A stretch of 9,771 nucleotides of DNA from an uncultured Lachnospiraceae bacterium. GTDB taxonomy: Bacteria; Bacillota; Clostridia; Lachnospirales; Lachnospiraceae. The stretch is taken from assembly GCA_900313265.1 (NCBI GenBank), contig OMRN01000243.1, positions 1 through 9,771 of the forward strand, given 5' to 3'. Under the pieces are notes generated by a model. It saw only the letters and a list, made by a program, of their open reading frames with translations. It did no database searches and was not told the DNA's origin. Shown here in pieces: positions 1-5,475 of the stretch (position 1 is its first letter; each line of letters begins with the position of its first letter). A program made the translations under genes and the position numbers.

Positions 1-1
1 C

Positions 2-751
2 GTTTTTATTGCGGAAACCGCCAATGTGATTCTGCGTGCGTTAGAGGCCGGATATGAAGTAGAAAACATGCTGGTTGAGACGAAACGCCTGGAAATCGAG
101 GCGGGGCCGGTTTTTGATAAAATAAAGGAATTATACGGGGAAGAGACACTTAATGCCATTCCGGTTTATGTTGCGGAACACGAAGTGGTAAGCCGGCTTA
201 CCGGATACAATCTGGTGAGAGGATTGTGGGCGGTGTTAAAGAGAAAACCCGTACAGGACTTGCCCGGATTCTGCGAAGGAAAGAAACGGATTGCGGTTTT
301 ATATGATGTCGTTAATCCTACAAATGTAGGTGCCATTATCCGTTCGGCAGCGGCACTCGGAATGGACGGAGTGTTATTGACGGATCATTCCGTCAATCCG
401 CTTACCAGAAGATCCTCGAGAGTCAGCATGGGAACGGTATTTCAAATCCCCTGGACGGTGGTGGCCTCACCGGATCCGTTATCGGGGAAGGAAGGACTTC
501 CGGATACGCTGAAAAAACTGGGATTTAAAACGGCTTCGATGGCACTTTGCGAAAACAGTATTACGCCGGATGACGAAAGGCTTCGCAAAGAAGAGCGGCT
601 GGCGATTTTTCTGGGAACGGAAGGAGACGGCCTGCCGGATCATATAATTGATAACACGGATTACCGTGTGATGATACCCATGAAACACGGCGTGGATTCG
701 CTGAATGTGGCGGCTGCAAGTGCGGTGATTTTCTGGGAACTGATGAAGTAA
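2..751 (+). CDS. TrmH/SpoU-family RNA 2'-O-methyltransferase (5' end outside window)
   Basis: SAM-dependent methyltransferase of the SPOUT class, expected to 2'-O-methylate a ribose in rRNA or tRNA in the cytoplasm. The reading frame is open from base 2, giving 249 visible residues. The first visible residues (VFIAETANVILRALEAGYEV) match the N-terminal substrate-binding part of such enzymes, so the GTG at 26 is an internal codon and the true start lies upstream. All three SpoU motifs are present: NPTNVGAIIRSA (from base 314), FLGTEGDGLP (from 608) and IPMKHGVDSLNVAAA (from 674), which supply the knot-forming SAM-binding residues and the SLN signature. It ends at TAA 749-751. The exact target nucleotide cannot be told; the family also includes antibiotic-resistance-type rRNA methylases, but nothing here points that way. 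No clear terminator follows it. Confidence 0.93.
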   Translation, partial: VFIAETANVILRALEAGYEVENMLVETKRLEIEAGPVFDKIKELYGEETLNAIPVYVAEHEVVSRLTGYNLVRGLWAVLKRKPVQDLPGFCEGKKRIAVLYDVVNPTNVGAIIRSAAALGMDGVLLTDHSVNPLTRRSSRVSMGTVFQIPWTVVASPDPLSGKEGLPDTLKKLGFKTASMALCENSITPDDERLRKEERLAIFLGTEGDGLPDHIIDNTDYRVMIPMKHGVDSLNVAAASAVIFWELMK

Positions 752-830
752 TGCTTATCCGGGGCCGGTAATAATTACAAAAAACAACAGATTGTCGAAT
801 TATAAAAATCCGATAGAAATAAGAAAAAGA

Positions 831-859
831 GTGTAATAATTCTTAAATTGAGATATAAT
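831..859 (+). promoter_or_regulatory. Candidate promoter for the HAD lipoprotein gene
   Basis: A perfect -10 hexamer TATAAT lies at 854-859. The sequence 17 nt upstream, GTGTAA at 831-836, matches the -35 consensus TTGACA at only three of six positions, and no extended -10 TG is present, so the promoter may need an activator or be modest. Transcription would start near 866, leaving an A-rich, apparently unstructured leader of about 107 nt. A ribosome binding site (AGGAG, 956-960) stands 12 nt before the ATG at 973. The rest of the 752-972 gap holds nothing else recognisable. Confidence 0.5.
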
Positions 860-871
860 CATTAAATGATT
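857..871. promoter_or_regulatory. 15-bp palindrome abutting the -10 box, possible operator
   Basis: AATCAT-TAA-ATGATT is a perfect inverted repeat with 6-bp arms. It shares its first three bases with the TATAAT box and runs across the predicted transcription start. The position is that of a classic repressor site, but AT-rich palindromes occur by chance in such DNA and no second copy was noticed. Confidence 0.35.
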
Positions 872-972
872 CGAAGAAAATAAAGGGATTTAGAACATTC
901 AAAAAAACTCAGAAAAGTAAAATGATAAACCGATAAAAATGTAAGTAAAAACCAAAGGAGAAAGAGAAAACC

Positions 973-2211
973 ATGAACAGAAAAATCGTAAAGTTTTTAG
1001 CGGTTATGCTCTCGATGCTGCTTCTTGGCATCGCTGTGGCAGGATGTACGGATGCAGGTACCCCGGAAGCAATCGGTTTCACCGAACTGACGGAGGGGGA
1101 AGATGTTTTTAACGTAACGGATGCAGCACCGGAGACCGATGCAACGGTAGAAACGGACATCACGGAAGAAGAGCTGGTTGCGGAGGAAGTTTTTGCATCC
1201 TGGAACGAAGAGGCTCCGGCACTCCAGACGCTGATCGAATTCGTGGAAAGCACGACGGATGTGAATTCACCGGATTATATCCCGGTAGAGCGCCGAATTG
1301 CGGTTTTTGATATGGACGGAACCATCTATGCGGAATTATTCCCGACGTATTTTGAGTATTATGCATTTGCATGGCATGTACTGGCCGATCCGAATTTCAA
1401 AGACAAAGCAGATCAGGAGATGATTGATGTGGCAACGGAAATCCGCGAAGGCGGTCCGACACATACGTATGCTTCCGATATGGCCGTAAGACACGGAACA
1501 CAGGCAGCAAGATCCTATGCGGGCATGAGCCTTCAGGATTTTAACGATTACTGCAACAGCCTCTTTATCCGTGAGGCAGACGGATTCACGGGAATGACAT
1601 ACGGAGAGGCCTTCTATGCGCCGATTGTTGAGGTTATTGAATACCTGCAGGATAATGACTTTGAAGTATATGTGGTAAGCGGAAGCGACCGTTATTTATG
1701 CAGAGCTTTATTCGAAGGTGTGATTGATATTCCGGATGAGCATTTCATCGGTATGGATGTCGGCCTGGAAACAAGTTCTCATCACGGTGAGGACGGCCTG
1801 AACTATGATTTTGAACCGACGGACGAACTGGTACGTACCGATGTCATGACGGTGAAAAATCTTAAAATGAATAAGGTAACCGCAATTGCCAAAGAAATCG
1901 GAAAACAGCCCGTTATTTCTTTCGGAAATACGAGCGGAGATACCAGCATGCATCTTTACACCATCAGCAACAATCCGTATAAGAGCGTGGCATTTATGCT
2001 GATTGCGGATGATGACGTTCGTGATTACGGACATCCCGAAAAGGCGGCGGATTTACGTGCACAGTGGGAAGGCTACGGATTTAACGTTATCTCCATGAAA
2101 AATGATTTTGCAACGATTTACGGTGAAGGAGTGGAAAAGACCGGAAAATTCCGCTGGACGGAAGAACTGGGAGGAACTCCCGAGGAAGATACGGCTGAGG
2201 AAGAGAATTAA
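973..2211 (+). CDS. HAD-superfamily phosphatase, predicted secreted lipoprotein
   Basis: Predicted phosphomonoesterase anchored to the outer face of the cytoplasmic membrane. The 412-aa protein begins with a lipoprotein signal peptide: K4/K7, a hydrophobic stretch at 8-23, and the lipobox VAGC with acylatable Cys25. An acidic, disorder-like linker (about 27-80) follows. The HAD core starts with motif I DMDGT (nucleophile D113, acid/base D115). Motif II is VVSGSDR (S236). A lysine-rich stretch at 295-301 can supply the motif III Lys. Motif IV is FGNTSGDTSM (N319, D323); the position usually held by the first Asp is Asn. The region between motifs I and II (about 120-215) acts as a cap. This is closest to the phosphoserine-phosphatase-like HAD group (Pfam PF12710 type); extracellular relatives include phosphorylcholine phosphatase, so a phospho-headgroup substrate is conceivable but unproven. 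ATG 973 is supported by AGGAG at 956-960 and the signal peptide. The C-terminus is again acidic. Confidence 0.88.
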   Translation: MNRKIVKFLAVMLSMLLLGIAVAGCTDAGTPEAIGFTELTEGEDVFNVTDAAPETDATVETDITEEELVAEEVFASWNEEAPALQTLIEFVESTTDVNSPDYIPVERRIAVFDMDGTIYAELFPTYFEYYAFAWHVLADPNFKDKADQEMIDVATEIREGGPTHTYASDMAVRHGTQAARSYAGMSLQDFNDYCNSLFIREADGFTGMTYGEAFYAPIVEVIEYLQDNDFEVYVVSGSDRYLCRALFEGVIDIPDEHFIGMDVGLETSSHHGEDGLNYDFEPTDELVRTDVMTVKNLKMNKVTAIAKEIGKQPVISFGNTSGDTSMHLYTISNNPYKSVAFMLIADDDVRDYGHPEKAADLRAQWEGYGFNVISMKNDFATIYGEGVEKTGKFRWTEELGGTPEEDTAEEEN

Positions 2212-2247
2212 AAAGATAAGCAGTCCTGAACTTTTTGACTGAAACAT

Positions 2248-2273
2248 AAAACCCGGAGGAAACTCCGGGTTTT
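2248..2273. terminator. Bidirectional intrinsic terminator between convergent genes
   Basis: A perfect 11-bp stem (2248-2258 paired with 2263-2273), with core CCCGGAG/CTCCGGG and flanking A4/T4, closes a GAAA loop on the plus strand. Both strands therefore give a G/C-rich hairpin followed by a short U run. It terminates the lipoprotein gene on plus. On minus it terminates the glycosyltransferase operon, whose stop codon (2272-2274) lies partly inside the stem. Confidence 0.9.
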
Positions 2274-3336
2274 ATTGTAAAAGATTCATTTTTTCGTATA
2301 GTTTCCTGTATTTTTCTCCGATATGTTTAAAATCCTTCATGCATGCGCTTTTTCTTGCGTTTGCGGTAATCTTCCGGTTATCATGCGAAAGAACATATGG
2401 AATCAGTTTCTGAAGTTCTTTTCTTGTCCGGAACATATACGTATTTATGTTGTTTTTCAGCCAGCCGTTGTATGCGGGGATATCGCGGACAATCATCGGT
2501 GTTTCCATGGCCATTGCCTCTAATACCACAATTCCTTCGGTCTCTTCATGACTCATAAACAGAAATAAATCACAGTATTCATAGGCTTTCTTTAAATCGT
2601 CTCCGGCGATAAAACCCGGTAAATGCATGTTTTCGGGGATGTTTTCAAAGGTTCTTTTTATGCTTTCGGATCGAATGTCGGGAGTCGTATAACCAAACCA
2701 GATAAAAGCAATGCCGGGATTTTTTCGGGCTAAACTGCAGAATTCCGAAAATCCTTTCCGTTCCATGTAATGTCCGACACTCATAATGACTTTTTTATCG
2801 GACGGAATACCGTATTTATGAAAAAATGCATTTCTCGCGTCTGTATGAATTGTGATGCTTCGTTTCCAATAGTCCGTGTCGATTCCGTTAGAGATTGCTG
2901 TAATGGGTCTTTTGATTCCGTATCTTTTCAGTATTTTTTTCGAATATTCGGTCGGAGTAACAATGACATCCCCGAGACTGTAGCAGAACATAATCCATAT
3001 TTTAAAAAAGGGAGCATATATACAGGATCCGCGAAAAGAATTCATAAAATCTTCTTTCGTGGAGTGTCCGTGATAGATGACTTTTATTCCGTGCAGTCTG
3101 GCGTTTAGAGCAAGCCGGACATCACGCGGGAAAACGGAGTTGATGTGAACAACATCCGAATTATGCAGTGATTTTTTATTGACAGAGATTCCAGGGGCGT
3201 TTTCAGCCATAAGGTTATGGATGTTAATCTGATTGGCAGTGGATTTGCCGATGCCGCTTTTTTCAATAATTTCGATATCATCTTTATAAACATATACATT
3301 CAATGGATTCTTTGACATCATAGTTTTCCGATTCAT
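2272..3336 (-). CDS. GT4 glycosyltransferase, LafB/CpoA-like (second sugar on glycosyl-diacylglycerol)
   Basis: Likely a membrane-associated, cytoplasmic-face retaining glycosyltransferase that adds a second sugar to monoglycosyl-diacylglycerol to make the diglycosyl-DAG used as bulk glycolipid and lipoteichoic acid anchor. The 354-aa protein has the two-Rossmann GT4 fold. Its features match my memory of the LafB/CpoA type: EKSGIGKS (25-32), DVVHINS (61-67), HGHSTKEDF (89-97), TPTEYSKK (127-134), ISNGID (148-153), SVGHYMERKG (186-195), WFGYT (213-217), the EX7E pair E265/E273 in EETEGIVVLEA, and VRDIPAYNGW (283-292). Its ATG overlaps the upstream gene's TGA (ATGA at 3333-3336) and has no clear ribosome binding site, which points to translational coupling. 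Met6 or Met7 are alternative starts and would bring the N-terminus closer to the usual length. The sugar donor cannot be read from sequence. Confidence 0.82.
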   Translation of the reverse strand: MNRKTMMSKNPLNVYVYKDDIEIIEKSGIGKSTANQINIHNLMAENAPGISVNKKSLHNSDVVHINSVFPRDVRLALNARLHGIKVIYHGHSTKEDFMNSFRGSCIYAPFFKIWIMFCYSLGDVIVTPTEYSKKILKRYGIKRPITAISNGIDTDYWKRSITIHTDARNAFFHKYGIPSDKKVIMSVGHYMERKGFSEFCSLARKNPGIAFIWFGYTTPDIRSESIKRTFENIPENMHLPGFIAGDDLKKAYEYCDLFLFMSHEETEGIVVLEAMAMETPMIVRDIPAYNGWLKNNINTYMFRTRKELQKLIPYVLSHDNRKITANARKSACMKDFKHIGEKYRKLYEKMNLLQ

Positions 3337-4493
3337 TTTTTGCGCTGATAATCAGCAATACACTTAAGATAAATTTTTTCGACGGACTGTGTAAAGGCTT
3401 TGTCGGTATATTGTTTTCCGATTGAGAGAAGGGCTTTTTGGGCGATGTTCTTTCTTAGTTCCGGATGCTTGCAAAGTTTTGATGCATATTTCAGGAATTC
3501 TGCGCGGTTATTGTAAATAAAACCGGACTCTTCATTTTTAATGATATTTTTTAAAGCCTTATCATTTCGGCAAAGAAGCGGGAGCGAAGAAGCAACGGCT
3601 TCCAGATAGGTGAGGCCCTGTGTTTCGCTTGTGGATGCGGAAACAAAAATATCAGCCGCGTGATAATACATCGGGAGATTATCGGGTTTGATGAGGCCTG
3701 TAAAAATGAACCGTTCAGGGTGCCTGCTTTTGAGTGCCAGCTGCCTCAGATGACTTAAATTTGTTCCGGACCCCACCACCATCAGACGGATATTTTTTAA
3801 CCGATCCGAGTCACAATATCGGATTAATTCTTCGATATTTTTTTCCTTGCCGGTTCGGCCGATAAAGAGAAAAATACATTCATTTTCGGCTATTCCGTAC
3901 CTTTGGCGTATTTTATTTCTGCTTTGCGGGTTTTCTTTTGCGTATAACTCGAAATGAATTCCGGTCGGAATAATTTTAAGAGGAGTATGCATTCTGTGTA
4001 TTTTTATTTCGTCATATGTTTTTTGACTGGGAACGATAAGCATGTCAAACTTTTTCGAAATGAAGCGCAGAATGGCATACATGCCTTTTTTCCCGAGAAG
4101 ATAAGAGGGTGGAAGGTAGTGAAAGTAATGAGAATAATCCGTATGCCAGGTATGTACATGCGGTATCCGGGCTTTGCGGGATAAAAAGAAGGCGTATAAC
4201 AGAGTAGCACCTTCCATCTGAGAATGAATGATATCCGGGTGCCACTCAAGTAACTCTTTGGTAAGTCTTCGTTTTCTCGGAAGCGTAAAACTTAATCCGG
4301 GATAGATAAAGTCGATATGAAAAGAGCCGAGACGGTAGTTTTCTTTTCCTTTTTTATCATGAAGGCTGTCGGACAATGTGAGAATTCTCACTTCATGTCC
4401 CTTTTTTTCAAGTTCCCGTTTCAGATTAAAGACCGAGGTATTCACACCGGTAACGACCGAGGTGTCAAGATCGGAGGTAATCAGAATTTTCAA
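3333..4493 (-). CDS. GT4 glycosyltransferase, LafA-like 1,2-diacylglycerol 3-glucosyltransferase
   Basis: Predicted first enzyme of glycolipid synthesis: transfers a hexose, probably glucose from UDP-Glc, to diacylglycerol at the inner membrane face. The 386-aa protein has the N-terminal GT4 acceptor domain with its glycine loop (TSVVTGVNTS, 11-20) and HSQMEGA (90-96). HTWHTDYSHY (114-123) resembles the His-rich segment of the alMGS/LafA/BgsB group. The C-terminal donor domain has IGRTGKEKN (211-219) and SETQGLTYLEA (279-289), carrying the EX7E pair E280/E288; the ETQGLT signature is typical of diacylglycerol glucosyltransferases. The start is TTG at 4493, with AGGAG (plus-strand CTCCT, 4502-4506) 8 nt upstream; no ATG fits. 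It is first in a two-gene operon with the LafB-like gene, the order known from Listeria lafA-lafB. Phosphatidylinositol mannosyltransferase-like activity is a less likely alternative. Confidence 0.83.
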   Translation of the reverse strand: MKILITSDLDTSVVTGVNTSVFNLKRELEKKGHEVRILTLSDSLHDKKGKENYRLGSFHIDFIYPGLSFTLPRKRRLTKELLEWHPDIIHSQMEGATLLYAFFLSRKARIPHVHTWHTDYSHYFHYLPPSYLLGKKGMYAILRFISKKFDMLIVPSQKTYDEIKIHRMHTPLKIIPTGIHFELYAKENPQSRNKIRQRYGIAENECIFLFIGRTGKEKNIEELIRYCDSDRLKNIRLMVVGSGTNLSHLRQLALKSRHPERFIFTGLIKPDNLPMYYHAADIFVSASTSETQGLTYLEAVASSLPLLCRNDKALKNIIKNEESGFIYNNRAEFLKYASKLCKHPELRKNIAQKALLSIGKQYTDKAFTQSVEKIYLKCIADYQRKK

Positions 4494-4558
4494 TGCTTTC
4501 TCTCCTGTAATCCGTATTGAAAAAGTTTTTCTTTTTCGGAATGCGCACTCATAAAAGT

Positions 4559-4587
4559 ATTTTACTATCTGCCTAATTTACTGTAAA
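4559..4587 (-). promoter_or_regulatory. Strong sigma-A-type promoter for the glycosyltransferase operon
   Basis: Read on the minus strand, TTTACA (4587-4582, five of six to TTGACA), a 17-nt spacer and TAAAAT (4564-4559, five of six to TATAAT) form a near-ideal promoter. Transcription would start near 4552, about 58 nt before the TTG start. The -35 box is one arm of an 11-bp palindrome TTTAC-T-GTAAA (4577-4587). Confidence 0.72.
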
Positions 4588-4589
4588 GT
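4561..4589 (+). promoter_or_regulatory. Possible leaderless promoter for the acyltransferase gene, overlapping the divergent promoter
   Basis: On the plus strand TTTACT (4561-4566) and TAAAGT (4584-4589) are spaced by 17 nt, each matching consensus at four of six positions. Start of transcription would fall at about 4596-4597, at the ATG itself. This fits the lack of any ribosome binding site before the ATG. The two opposing promoters would share almost all of their bases, so polymerase could occupy only one at a time. The weak matches make this tentative. Confidence 0.32.
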
Positions 4590-4596
4590 TAATTGT

Positions 4597-5412
4597 ATGA
4601 ACAGGAAGAACAGCCAAAACGAAAATGAGAATAATCATGTGTATGATCTGGGATGGCATCCGAAAGAGGTAAAAATCGGTCCGGATTATGAATTATACCA
4701 AAAAGGAATCATGTTCCGAGTTTTGAACCGGATTTTTTTGTTTCTCGAAACGAGTCTGGCGTATTTCCCAAAACGTTTTTTCTGGGGAACGAAAGTGAAA
4801 GGGAAACAATATATTAAAAAAATACGATCCGGAGTTGTGGTTTCAAACCATGTATATCCACTCGATTTGATGATTATTTTATCGGCATTTTATCCGAAAT
4901 CTTTATATGTGACGGTTCTTCAAAGCAATCTCGGTCTTGGACTTCTGTCAAAACTGATTCGGATTTCCGGCGGTGTTCCGATTCCGGAAAAAGGTACGGA
5001 TTTTGCCCGTTTTTATGAAGAAACGCCGGAAATCATAAAAAATGGTCATAGTATTTTGTTTTATCCGGAGGCTGCCCTGATTCCATATTGCGACCATATC
5101 AGACCGCTTCATCGGGGAGCATTTCACTTTGCGTATCAGTCAACGAAATGGGTGATTCCGACCGTTATTACATTTCATAAGCCGAAGGGGTTCTACCGTT
5201 TGGTTCGAAAGAACAAGCCGTGCATGCACTATACTGTTTTGAAACCGTATTATATTAAAGATTTGGGAAACCCGAAGAGTTCCGTTGAAAAAGCATGGAA
5301 AGATGTGGAAAAAATCATGTCGGATTATTTTGTAAAAAACAGTGATTATTATTATGACAAAAACGGAAAAAGAAACAGTACGCCAATGCCATATAATCGT
5401 TTTCTAAAATAG
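4597..5412 (+). CDS. PlsC-like lysophospholipid/glycerolipid acyltransferase
   Basis: Predicted membrane-associated acyltransferase of the PlsC/LPLAT family, which moves a fatty acyl group onto a lysophosphatidate-type acceptor and so feeds phosphatidate/diacylglycerol synthesis. The 271-aa protein carries motif I NHVYPLD (catalytic H85 and D90), GGVPIP (125-130, motif II region), FYPEAA (155-160), in which the usual FPEG(T/S) keeps Glu158 but has Ala for Gly, and motif IV VIPTV (176-180). A hydrophobic stretch near 40-57 may dip into the membrane. Length is normal for the family, with a polar, Asn-rich N-terminus (about 1-15) and a Tyr/Lys-rich tail. The ATG has no visible ribosome binding site and an in-frame stop lies upstream (4552-4554), so translation may be leaderless. 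It diverges from the glycolipid glycosyltransferases, which supports a lipid role. The acceptor is not proven. Confidence 0.83.
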   Translation: MNRKNSQNENENNHVYDLGWHPKEVKIGPDYELYQKGIMFRVLNRIFLFLETSLAYFPKRFFWGTKVKGKQYIKKIRSGVVVSNHVYPLDLMIILSAFYPKSLYVTVLQSNLGLGLLSKLIRISGGVPIPEKGTDFARFYEETPEIIKNGHSILFYPEAALIPYCDHIRPLHRGAFHFAYQSTKWVIPTVITFHKPKGFYRLVRKNKPCMHYTVLKPYYIKDLGNPKSSVEKAWKDVEKIMSDYFVKNSDYYYDKNGKRNSTPMPYNRFLK

Positions 5413-5419
5413 GCAGTTA

Positions 5420-5428
5420 TGTTATACT
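5420..5428 (+). promoter_or_regulatory. Extended -10 promoter for the zinc-ribbon/ABC operon
   Basis: TG-T-TATACT at 5420-5428 is an extended -10 element with a five-of-six TATAAT match, 8 nt after the acyltransferase stop codon. No good -35 box is seen 17-18 nt upstream, which is normal for extended -10 promoters. Transcription would start near 5435, about 40 nt before the ATG at 5476. No terminator separates the acyltransferase from this operon, so read-through from 4597 is also possible. Confidence 0.5.
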
Positions 5429-5475
5429 CAAAGTAGATGCGACCGGTTGTTTTTTTCGTGAAAAGGGGGGTTTAT

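Noticed and set aside
26..28. GTG as the start of the RNA methyltransferase
   Set aside because: The frame is open to the window edge and the residues before it fit the family N-terminal domain, so the gene is cut by the window.
755..771. Possible terminator TTATCCGGGGCCGGTAA after the methyltransferase
   Set aside because: The arms leave a loop of only two bases and no T run follows, so it is not a credible intrinsic terminator.
3954..4249. Small open frames on both strands inside the LafA-like gene
   Set aside because: They are shadows of the 386-aa GT4 coding sequence and show no family features of their own.
5438..5456. T-run after ACCGGT downstream of the acyltransferase as a terminator
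   Set aside because: There is no stem with a workable loop before the T7 run; ACCGGT is only a 6-bp palindrome with no loop.
5437..5475. Upstream ATG start of the zinc-ribbon gene
   Set aside because: It would lie at or right after the predicted transcription start, with no ribosome binding site, and adds 13 residues before the ribbon; ATG 5476 has AAGGGGGG at 5-nt spacing.
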